A stretch of 29,510 nt of DNA from UBA5972 sp964480735 (GTDB lineage: Bacteria > Pseudomonadota > Alphaproteobacteria > Rhodobacterales > Rhodobacteraceae), in assembly GCA_964480735.1 (NCBI GenBank), contig CAYZQS010000029.1, forward strand, positions 1 to 29,510. The letters are read 5' to 3'. Of the stretch, positions 1-6,016 are shown in pieces (within the stretch, counting starts at the first letter, position 1; the number at the start of each line of letters is the position of its first letter). The notes beneath the pieces were generated by a model. It made no database searches. It was not told the origin of the DNA and saw nothing but the letters and a program-made list of their open reading frames with translations. The translations under genes were made by a program, and so were the position numbers.

Positions 1-801
1 GATGCCGTTACCGGCGATGACCTTCAGGCACTACAGGATCAGTTTCTGCACTGGGCCGACGAAAGCCGCGCATATTCAGCGCCTTATGGCGAGACAACAG
101 ACAACCGTCCCCGCTTTGATCTGGAACCGGGGCACAGTGCCAGCAGCCCTGCCCTTCGCCGGGTGGCCTCGCCCACCGAAGTTTCCGACATCTGCAAGAA
201 AATCACTTTTGACAGCGCAATCGGTGATTATGTGGCCGCCCTGATCGGCCCGAATGTGCGGTTTCACCACGCCAAGATGAATTCCAAACTGCCGGGCAGC
301 AAAACGGTGGTGAAATGGCACCAGGATTTCCCGTTTGATCCGCACAGCAACACAGACCAGATCACCGCGTTGCTGTTTTTGGACGACGTATTTGAAGAAA
401 ACGGACCGCTACAGGTGGTTGCGGGCTCGCACAACGGTCCGATTCATTCATTGTGGCAGAACGGCCAATTCACTGGCGCGATTGAGCCGTCGGCCGCACA
501 AAAACTTCAAGACAAAGCCGTTAATTGCGCAGGAACCGCAGGAACTTTGTGCATGATGCACGTTTGTTTGGCCCACGCCTCTGGCGTTAACCGCTCCCAG
601 CGCCCGCGCACCCTTTATATCAACACCTATGCTGCCGCTGATGCGGTTCCGCTGGCGCCAATCGCGGTGCCCAGCCGTCACGCGGGGTGTTTGGTGCGGG
701 GTGTTGAACCCGGCACCATTCGGGCAACAGCGTTTGATATTCAAACCCCGGAAATACCCAAAAGCGCATCATTTTTTGATCAGCAAAGCACTGCAGGCTG
801 A
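1..801 (+). CDS. Phytanoyl-CoA dioxygenase family protein (5' truncated)
   Basis: The reading frame is open from base 1, so the N-terminus lies outside the window. The visible part is 266 codons. It shows the Fe(II)/2-oxoglutarate dioxygenase signature of the PhyH family: an HxD pair in WHQDF (codons 107 and 109 counted from base 1) and a distal His in LAHASG (codon 192), followed by Ser and Arg-rich residues suited to binding 2-oxoglutarate. The stretch LLFLDDVFEENGPLQVVAGSH is typical of the family's central beta strands. Such enzymes hydroxylate small metabolites, and the substrate cannot be read from the sequence. An internal ATG at 163 would give a 212-aa protein, but the upstream codons in the same frame look coding, so the longer partial gene is preferred. 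The family call is secure; the function is unknown. Confidence 0.82.
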   Translation, partial: DAVTGDDLQALQDQFLHWADESRAYSAPYGETTDNRPRFDLEPGHSASSPALRRVASPTEVSDICKKITFDSAIGDYVAALIGPNVRFHHAKMNSKLPGSKTVVKWHQDFPFDPHSNTDQITALLFLDDVFEENGPLQVVAGSHNGPIHSLWQNGQFTGAIEPSAAQKLQDKAVNCAGTAGTLCMMHVCLAHASGVNRSQRPRTLYINTYAAADAVPLAPIAVPSRHAGCLVRGVEPGTIRATAFDIQTPEIPKSASFFDQQSTAG

Positions 802-886
802 AACCGCTCTGCGCCTGCGGCAACCGATCTATTGAACTGGCGGCGTTTGGCGCATACATTTACGCCCAGCAACACCGGAGACATTT

Positions 887-1129
887 ATGGCCATTAAAGC
901 CGCCGAAATTGAGCGCCTGATCAAAGCGGGGTTTCCCACAGCAACGGTCACAATCACCGATCTGGCGGGGGACGGGAACCATTACGCGGCAGAGGTGATC
1001 GCCGAAGAGTTTAAGGGCATGAACCGCGTGCAGCAGCAACGCGCCGTCTATGCGTCCCTAAAGGGCAAAATGGACGGTAGCCACGGTGAGTTACACGCGC
1101 TTGCCCTGACAACCAAAGCGCCGGGATGA
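887..1129 (+). CDS. bolA: BolA family protein
   Basis: This 80-aa protein matches the small BolA/IbaG type: an N-terminal helix (AAEIERLIKAGFP), a central strand with DLAGDGNHYAAEVI, and the helix-turn region MNRVQQQRAVYASL followed by GELHALAL. The conserved His in GNHY and the His in GELHAL are the residues BolA proteins use to ligate a [2Fe-2S] cluster shared with a monothiol glutaredoxin. A GGAGA ribosome binding site precedes the ATG. The monothiol glutaredoxin gene lies about 420 bp downstream on the same strand, as expected for a BolA-Grx pair in iron-sulfur trafficking or iron sensing. The family assignment is firm. The exact subtype (BolA1- or BolA3-like) is inferred from the short length. 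Confidence 0.9.
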   Translation: MAIKAAEIERLIKAGFPTATVTITDLAGDGNHYAAEVIAEEFKGMNRVQQQRAVYASLKGKMDGSHGELHALALTTKAPG

Positions 1130-1130
1130 C

Positions 1131-1370
1131 ATGACTCTGACGCTTGGCATCATATTTGGCGTCCCGATTTTGGCTTTGGCTGCGCTGACCTTCTGGCGGC
1201 GACGAAACGGTATATCACCGCTGGTGGAGGCGCAGACAGATGGTGATTTCACCATAATGCGACACGGTTATGCCGGCCACACCTGTTGTTCCGGGCGAAC
1301 CTACAAGATCCCGCGCGATAAGGACGATTATGCCAAGCTTTTTGTACCACCAGTTAGGGATGACCGATGA
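1131..1370 (+). CDS. Small membrane protein with vicinal cysteines, between bolA and grxD
   Basis: I do not recognise this 79-aa protein. The start lies one base after the bolA stop, which suggests translational coupling. Residues 4-21 form one hydrophobic segment followed by a positive cluster (WRRR), predicting a cytoplasmic C-terminal tail. The tail carries a vicinal Cys pair (C52, C53) in HTCCSGRTY, flanked by His45 and His50, and ends with DYAKLFVPP. A Cys pair with nearby His residues between two Fe-S trafficking genes suggests metal or thiol chemistry at the membrane, but that is inference. The next small gene overlaps its stop codon by four bases. Coding status is supported by tight packing and a sensible membrane topology, not by recognised homology. 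Confidence 0.6.
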   Translation: MTLTLGIIFGVPILALAALTFWRRRNGISPLVEAQTDGDFTIMRHGYAGHTCCSGRTYKIPRDKDDYAKLFVPPVRDDR

Positions 1371-1486
1371 TCGCGGTCAACTTTGCTGTGATCCTTTTGT
1401 CCATAAGCCTTTTTGGTGCGGCATTGTTTGTTCTTGTCAGGCACCTATATAAATTCTATCTGGCTGTTAGATATCCGGAGCCATGA
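1367..1486 (+). CDS. 39-aa single-pass membrane protein
   Basis: The ATG overlaps the stop of the previous gene in an ATGA junction (1367-1370), and the frame runs 39 codons to TGA at 1484-1486. The product is almost entirely one hydrophobic helix (residues 3-24: VNFAVILLSISLFGAALFVL), followed by a basic, aromatic tail (RHLYKFYLAVRYPEP). The function is unknown. The stop-start overlap, a single credible transmembrane helix and the position inside a same-strand bolA-grxD array argue that it is translated. A chance ORF remains possible because of its small size. It would be missed by minimum-length ORF filters. Confidence 0.5.
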   Translation: MIAVNFAVILLSISLFGAALFVLVRHLYKFYLAVRYPEP

Positions 1487-1548
1487 CCCTGGTTGGACCG
1501 CAACCCAAGCCAGAGTCGCCAACCAACCTACGAACAGGAGAAGCCGAA

Positions 1549-1914
1549 ATGACCAATCCAGCCCACACCGCCATTCAGGAAACCGTGTCCGCCAACGATG
1601 TGGTTTTGTTTATGAAAGGCACTTCCACCATGCCCCAATGCGGTTTTTCCAGCAAAGTGGCCGGGGTGTTGAATTATATGGGTGTGGCGTTTGAGGACGT
1701 GAATGTGCTTGAAAACGAAGGCATCCGTCAGGGCATCAAGGAATTTTCCGACTGGCCGACAATTCCCCAGCTTTATGTCAAAGGCGAGTTTGTCGGTGGG
1801 TGTGATATCATTACCGAAATGACGCTTTCCGGCGAGTTGGACACGTTGCTGGCTGACAAGGGTGTGGCATTTAACAAGGAAGCGGCTGACAAAATCCGCG
1901 AAGCCAACACCTGA
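1549..1914 (+). CDS. grxD: Monothiol glutaredoxin, Grx4 family
   Basis: This 121-aa single-domain monothiol glutaredoxin carries the CGFS active site (Cys31) in MPQCGFSSKV and the class-defining FMKGT loop before it. The WPTIPQLYVKGEFVGGCDI region provides the cis-Pro and the glutathione-binding GGCD motif. Proteins of this class bind a glutathione-ligated [2Fe-2S] cluster, alone or with BolA, and pass it to target proteins. The start at 1549 has an AGGAG ribosome binding site at 1536-1540 with 8-base spacing. An in-frame ATG at 1483 would add 22 non-conserved residues and lacks such a site. It belongs with bolA upstream and is separated from it by two small membrane-protein genes. Confidence 0.95.
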   Translation: MTNPAHTAIQETVSANDVVLFMKGTSTMPQCGFSSKVAGVLNYMGVAFEDVNVLENEGIRQGIKEFSDWPTIPQLYVKGEFVGGCDIITEMTLSGELDTLLADKGVAFNKEAADKIREANT

Positions 1915-1947
1915 AACCAACCGCTGTTGCCGTCCTATAGCCGCTCC

Positions 1948-2550
1948 TTACGCCGCCGTCCTGGCGCGCGCCTGCCGCAGCCGCGCCTGCTTGTTCCTGC
2001 GTTTTCGCCAGCGCGGACTGAAAAACAAAACCATTCCAGTCAAGGCAAATATTGCCATTGAACCGGCGGTTATATCTGCCAGCCATGATCCCAGGCCACC
2101 GTTCAACCAACCGTCTGTGTGCAGCGTTTTGAACACCCGCCCCCAATAGAGTTTCCGGTTCACCAGTTCGCCATCCGGGCTGAATGTTTTGCGGATATAC
2201 CGGGTTTTGACCCAGTAAAAACCGGTCAGTTCATCCACGATGATCCGTCCGCTTGATTTCTTTACCACGATGGCGTCGCGCTTGTGGTATTTTTCCTTGG
2301 TAATGTCGCCAATTTTTTCCTTCGGCCAGAATGAATTTACAATTTCGTAAAAGTTTTTTTCACTGATTGTCGCTGCCCCGGGCCACGTATCCATGGACGA
2401 CTCGTCAAATGTGCCATTGGGCAACATCCGGTAGATGGCCCCAGAGTGATTGAGATAGATGCCTGTTAAACCGATCACAAAAATCCACGGTAAAACGATA
2501 ACGCCCAGCCAACCGTGCACGCTTCTGAATGTACGCTCGATATTTGCCAA
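1948..2550 (-). CDS. PepSY-associated membrane protein
   Basis: The product (200 aa from this start) has the architecture of short PepSY-associated TM proteins: a first transmembrane helix right after an RSVHGWLG motif (V-L-P-W-I-F-V-I-G-L-T-G-I-Y), a periplasmic PepSY-like segment with SSGRIIVDELTGFYWVKTR, and the family's KTLHTDGWLNGGLGSWL motif leading into a second helix (ITAGSMAIFALTGMVLFF) with a basic C-terminus. Relatives are found near iron uptake or reductase functions, but no role is proven. Starts are non-ATG here. The TTG at 2550 is preferred because AAGGA (2559-2563) precedes it by about eight bases. A TTG at 2595 would add 15 basic residues with no visible ribosome binding site. 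The gene converges with grxD, leaving a 33-bp gap. Confidence 0.72.
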   Translation of the reverse strand: MANIERTFRSVHGWLGVIVLPWIFVIGLTGIYLNHSGAIYRMLPNGTFDESSMDTWPGAATISEKNFYEIVNSFWPKEKIGDITKEKYHKRDAIVVKKSSGRIIVDELTGFYWVKTRYIRKTFSPDGELVNRKLYWGRVFKTLHTDGWLNGGLGSWLADITAGSMAIFALTGMVLFFSPRWRKRRNKQARLRQARARTAA

Positions 2551-2726
2551 TTTGCCCGTCCTTTTTGGACGTTTTACGCGCAAAACCCTAACCAATCAAT
2601 TCAGTGCCGCGTGTTTTGTGGACGGTGTTACCGGAATGCAGCCGGTGGCGGACAATGGCCGAAAAGCGCAGGTCGGCGACCTCCGGCACCTGCGGGCAGC
2701 CCGCTGCAAATCCGATTAAGGTTGGT

Positions 2727-2770
2727 ATAGAGCCGCGTCCTTTTTATCTGAATCAGCGGAGCGGCTCTAT
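2727..2770. repeat. 10-bp inverted repeat in the intergenic module
   Basis: ATAGAGCCGC at 2727-2736 is exactly complementary to GCGGCTCTAT at 2761-2770, with a 24-base loop. It sits between the ATPase gene of the amine transporter and the PepSY-type gene, both on the minus strand, and directly adjoins a second hairpin at 2785-2828. It lacks a T-tract on either side, so an intrinsic terminator is unlikely. A dispersed repeat or RNA-processing element is more probable. The remaining bases 2551-2726 show no gene. Confidence 0.6.
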
Positions 2771-2784
2771 CCTTTTGATCTTGC

Positions 2785-2828
2785 GCGCAATTTATTCCGA
2801 AAACCGGTGCCCACTTTTCGGATTGCGC
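2785..2828. repeat. Alphaproteobacterial REP-like palindrome
   Basis: There are nested inverted repeats: GCGCAA (2785-2790) pairs with TTGCGC (2823-2828), and CCGAAAA (2797-2803) pairs with TTTTCGG (2815-2821) around an 11-base CCGGTGCCCAC loop. From memory, the CCGAAAACCGGTGCCCACTT core is a dispersed intergenic repeat in Rhizobiales and Rhodobacterales. It starts two bases after the stop codon of the ATPase gene and may act as a 3'-end mRNA stabiliser for the transporter transcript. Confidence 0.7.
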
Positions 2829-2829
2829 T

Positions 2830-3879
2830 TTAGCGGTAAGATTCAATTCCCTTGTCAGACCCTTCCGGACGGGCAATCGCGTGAATCATTTCTTCCATAG
2901 TGATAGAACCGACAGCCTTGCCGTCTTCGGTCACCGTGGCCACTTCCGCGTTTTCTTTGACCAAAGCCTGCATCGCCTCGTCAATCACCATATACCGATC
3001 AAGACTTGGGCCGGCAGCTTTGCCGTTTTTCTTGCCCATGATCGAGCCCAGCTCCAGCACCCGCGCTCGGCTGATGTCGGCCACAAAATCGGTCACATAT
3101 TCATCCGCCGGATTAAGGATGATCTCTTGGGTCGTCCCTTTCTGGATCATTGCACCGTCGCGCAGAATAGCAATGTTGTCACCAATACGCAGCGCCTCGT
3201 CCAGATCGTGGGTGATGAAAATGATCGTCTTGTGCAGCTCTTCCTGAAGCTCCAGCAGCACGCTTTGCATGTCAGAGCGGATCAACGGATCAAGGGCCGA
3301 AAACGCTTCGTCCATCAACAGGATATCCGCATCCGTGGCCAGCGCACGGGCAAGACCAACACGTTGTTGCATACCGCCTGACAATTGCGCCGGATAGCGT
3401 TCCTCAAACCCGCTGAGGCCCACGCGATCAATCCATTTTTGGGCCCGTTTGATAGCCTCATCCTCGGCCACGTCCTGAATTTCCAACCCATACAGCACAT
3501 TCTTTAGAACCGTGCGGTGCGGAAGCAGCGCAAATTTTTGAAACACCATCGAAGCCTGGAACCGACGAAAATCACGCAGCTTTTCCGGCTTCATTTGCAT
3601 CACATCATCACCGTCGATAATGATACGCCCATCGGTTGGCTCGATCAGGCGATTGATATGGCGGATCAGGGTCGATTTACCGGACCCCGACAGCCCCATA
3701 ATGACCTGAATTCCTTTGGCAGGAATATCCAGATTGATATCCTGCAAACCCAGCACATGGCCGTGTTTTTCCAACAGCTGTGGTTTTGTCATGCCCTTTT
3801 CGACATGTGCCACCATCTTTTTGCCGTTGGACCCAAAGATTTTGTACAGGTTTTTTATTTGAACTTTCAGATCAGACAC
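2830..3879 (-). CDS. proV: Glycine betaine/proline-type ABC transporter ATPase
   Basis: The 349-aa ATPase of a quaternary-amine importer energises uptake of glycine betaine, choline or related osmolytes. Walker A is GLSGSGKST (residues 62-70), followed by a Q-loop in FQKFALLPH, signature LSGGMQQRVGLARAL, Walker B ILLMDEAFSALDP and H-loop ITHD. The N-terminal KGMTKPQLLEKHGHVLGLQD insertion is typical of ProV/OpuAA. The C-terminal 80 residues (RYMVIDEAMQALV, VGSITMEEMIHAI) look like a CBS-type regulatory domain, which in this family can sense ionic strength. The GTG start at 3879 follows a strong AAGGAGG and overlaps the permease stop by eight bases. A longer frame to 3984 runs inside the permease gene and is rejected. 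Confidence 0.93.
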   Translation of the reverse strand: MSDLKVQIKNLYKIFGSNGKKMVAHVEKGMTKPQLLEKHGHVLGLQDINLDIPAKGIQVIMGLSGSGKSTLIRHINRLIEPTDGRIIIDGDDVMQMKPEKLRDFRRFQASMVFQKFALLPHRTVLKNVLYGLEIQDVAEDEAIKRAQKWIDRVGLSGFEERYPAQLSGGMQQRVGLARALATDADILLMDEAFSALDPLIRSDMQSVLLELQEELHKTIIFITHDLDEALRIGDNIAILRDGAMIQKGTTQEIILNPADEYVTDFVADISRARVLELGSIMGKKNGKAAGPSLDRYMVIDEAMQALVKENAEVATVTEDGKAVGSITMEEMIHAIARPEGSDKGIESYR

Positions 3880-4792
3880 CGTGGCCTCCTTCGCGGTGCT
3901 TTTGCAGCCGCTTGCCGTATGCTTGTGACACGCGATCAAAGATAATCGCGATGACCACGATGGCCATGCCGTTAAAGACCCCAAGGGCTAAATACTGGTT
4001 GTTAATGGCACGCAGCACCGGCGTTCCAAGACCACCTGCCCCGATCATTCCGGCGATAACAACCATCGCAAGGGACATCATGATCGTCTGGTTCACACCG
4101 GCGAAAATATTTGGCAGCGCCAGCGGAATCTGTACACCCCATAATCGCTCTGTTCGGTTGGCACCAAAAGCATCCGCGGCCTCCAACACCTCTTTATCGA
4201 CAAGTCGAATACCAAGGTTTGTTAAGCGTACAATCGGCGGGATGGCGTAGATCAGGACAGCCAACAACGCCGGAGCTTTACCAATGCCCAAAAGCATCAC
4301 AACCGGAATGAGATACACGAATGACGGGATGGTCTGCATGATATCCAGCACCGGCACCACCATCGACTGCAATCGGTCAGAGCGGGACATCCAGATGCCA
4401 ATCGGAATGCCAATGGCGATGCACAGCAACGTGGCAACCGTGACCATCGACATGGTGGCCATGGTGTCTTCCCACATATCCAGCCAGCCAATGACCAAAA
4501 AGGCCAGCACAGAGCCAACCGACATTTTCCAACTGCGGGAACCAAGATAGGCCAGTCCGGCAACAGCCAGCAGGAACAGCGGCCAGGGGGTGGCCAGTAA
4601 AAATTTTTCGATCCAGACCAGCATGAATTTTATCGGATCGAAAATCGCCTCGATCCATTCACCGTTGGCGCGGGTAAACTCGCGGAACGAACCGTCGATA
4701 CCCTTTTTTAAATCCCGCAGATCCTGCCGGCCCATGACCGGCGGATCAATCCAGTTTAATTTGTCAAAGTCAATAATTCTGTCTTCTGCCAC
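3872..4792 (-). CDS. proW: Glycine betaine/proline-type ABC transporter permease
   Basis: This 306-aa integral membrane permease is the partner of the downstream ATPase. It contains several hydrophobic helices and the BPD_transp_1 coupling region (EAADAFGANRTERLWGVQIPLALPNIFAGVNQ), the EAA loop that docks on the ATPase. The N-terminal portion (WIEAIFDPIKFMLVWIEKFL) is typical of ProW proteins. The start is taken as GTG at 4792, preceded by GGGGGA. The frame stays open to a TTG at 4831, but that codon lies inside the terminator hairpin at 4812-4845, and the resulting extra residues (SGGLFLLFGG) simply read through it. Gene order binding protein, permease, ATPase on the minus strand defines a complete importer. 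Confidence 0.9.
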   Translation of the reverse strand: MAEDRIIDFDKLNWIDPPVMGRQDLRDLKKGIDGSFREFTRANGEWIEAIFDPIKFMLVWIEKFLLATPWPLFLLAVAGLAYLGSRSWKMSVGSVLAFLVIGWLDMWEDTMATMSMVTVATLLCIAIGIPIGIWMSRSDRLQSMVVPVLDIMQTIPSFVYLIPVVMLLGIGKAPALLAVLIYAIPPIVRLTNLGIRLVDKEVLEAADAFGANRTERLWGVQIPLALPNIFAGVNQTIMMSLAMVVIAGMIGAGGLGTPVLRAINNQYLALGVFNGMAIVVIAIIFDRVSQAYGKRLQKHREGGHGV

Positions 4793-4811
4793 GTCTCGTC
4801 CCCCAAAAAGC

Positions 4812-4845
4812 AAAAAAAGACCCCCTGACAAGAAACATCAGGGGG
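4812..4845 (-). terminator. Intra-operon terminator/attenuator after the binding-protein gene
   Basis: On the minus strand an 8-bp perfect GC-rich stem (4838-4845 with 4821-4828, 9-base loop) is followed two bases later by seven Ts (4812-4818). It lies between the binding-protein stop (4862) and the permease start (4792). This position is commonly used to give more binding protein than permease and ATPase from one transcript. Confidence 0.8.
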
Positions 4846-4861
4846 CCTTGGTTGTCAAAGA

Positions 4862-5869
4862 CTAAAGTGCGGCGTCGATCTTCGCAGCTGCATCTTCAGT
4901 GACCCATGATTTCCACAGATCGGCATGAGTGCGCAGGAATTCGATGGCGGCATCTTCGCCACCTGCCTGCTCGTCAGCCATAAATACCAGCATGCCGTTC
5001 ATGACCGGACCTGGGAAAATACGTTTTTCCAGATACTCAACGGCAACACCACCGGCCTGCTTGAACTCATCGGTGATCACCGTGTGAACCTCAGAATGTG
5101 TCCAGGATGTAGGCTGAGGATCAGCACATTCCTGTTCTGGTTTCACAATGCAGCCATCCCAGTTGTCAGAACCGGCAAATTCAACACCAAAATCAAGCAA
5201 ATTCAAACCATATTTGCCGATCATAGCTGTTGGCGCCCAGTAGTAGCCAAACCAGTTTTCGCCACGCTCTGCGGCTTTGGCGATCGAGCCGTCAAGACCG
5301 GCAGCCGAACCCGGGTCCACCAGTTTCCAGCCTTTGGCTTCCATATCAAACGCACGGAACAGGTTGGCGTTTGCCAGCTGGCAACCCCAACCGGACGGAC
5401 AACCAACGAATGCACCTTTGGACGCATCTTCGCTGTCCGGGAACAGGTCTGGCCGCTCAAGAATTTTCAGCACTGTATCCAGTTCCGGATGAGCCTCTGT
5501 GAATGAAGGTGTTACCCACCAACCTTCGCCAAGCTCGGTGATCGGACCGGCAACAGCAGAATGCAGACGACCTTCGTCCATTGCTTTGAACAGCGGTTCA
5601 CGCACCGCGTTGATCCAAAGTTCACCGGCAACCTGCGGCTGGCCTTTTTCGTTCATCGATGCAAACGTCGTGGTTGTAGCACCGGGGATCAGGCTGACGT
5701 CACAGCCATAACCATGCTCCAGAATGAAGGCATCAACATTGGCCATCAATTCGCCCGAAGCCCAGTTCCATTCGGCCATGACGACCTCGCCACATTCGGC
5801 GTGGGCCGCTGTGGACATCAGTGTTACGCCGACGGCGGCAGCCGCGGCTAAAGTAATTTGTTTACGCAT
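4862..5869 (-). CDS. Periplasmic binding protein of the betaine/choline-type ABC transporter
   Basis: The 335-aa precursor has a clear Sec signal peptide (MRKQITLAAAAAVGVTLMST, ending AHA at about residue 24). The mature part is an OpuAC/ProX-type solute-binding protein. It is rich in Trp and aromatic residues that can form a cation-pi cage for a quaternary ammonium group (AEWNWASGEL, GELWINAVREP, GEGWWVTPSF, GENWFGYYWAPTA). Paired cysteines in FVGCPSGWGCQ and in DGCIVKPEQEC could form disulfides. The ATG is preceded by GGGAG. It is the first gene of the transporter operon, with a candidate promoter about 80 bp upstream. The ligand (glycine betaine, choline, proline betaine) cannot be settled from sequence, so ProX versus ChoX is left open. 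Confidence 0.9.
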   Translation of the reverse strand: MRKQITLAAAAAVGVTLMSTAAHAECGEVVMAEWNWASGELMANVDAFILEHGYGCDVSLIPGATTTTFASMNEKGQPQVAGELWINAVREPLFKAMDEGRLHSAVAGPITELGEGWWVTPSFTEAHPELDTVLKILERPDLFPDSEDASKGAFVGCPSGWGCQLANANLFRAFDMEAKGWKLVDPGSAAGLDGSIAKAAERGENWFGYYWAPTAMIGKYGLNLLDFGVEFAGSDNWDGCIVKPEQECADPQPTSWTHSEVHTVITDEFKQAGGVAVEYLEKRIFPGPVMNGMLVFMADEQAGGEDAAIEFLRTHADLWKSWVTEDAAAKIDAAL

Positions 5870-5950
5870 TTAGATTTCTCCCTTTTGTATGCGCGACGAT
5901 ACAGTGTCATCGGTTTTTGCCAAGGGCACGTTTGCGACACTGGAGTGCCG

Positions 5951-5979
5951 TTTATCGACTATTTTTCTGGTCGGGTCAA
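5951..5979 (-). promoter_or_regulatory. Candidate sigma-70-type promoter for the transporter operon
   Basis: On the minus strand TTGACC (5974-5979) and GATAAA (5951-5956) are separated by 17 bases and lie about 80 bp upstream of the binding-protein ATG. Match to consensus is 5/6 and 4/6. The call is by pattern only. Confidence 0.4.
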
Positions 5980-6016
5980 ACCGGAAACAAATAAGTTGAT
6001 CACCAAAACGCAATTC

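Noticed and set aside
4793..4831. Upstream TTG start for the permease
   Set aside because: It lies in the terminator hairpin and T-tract and has no ribosome binding site.
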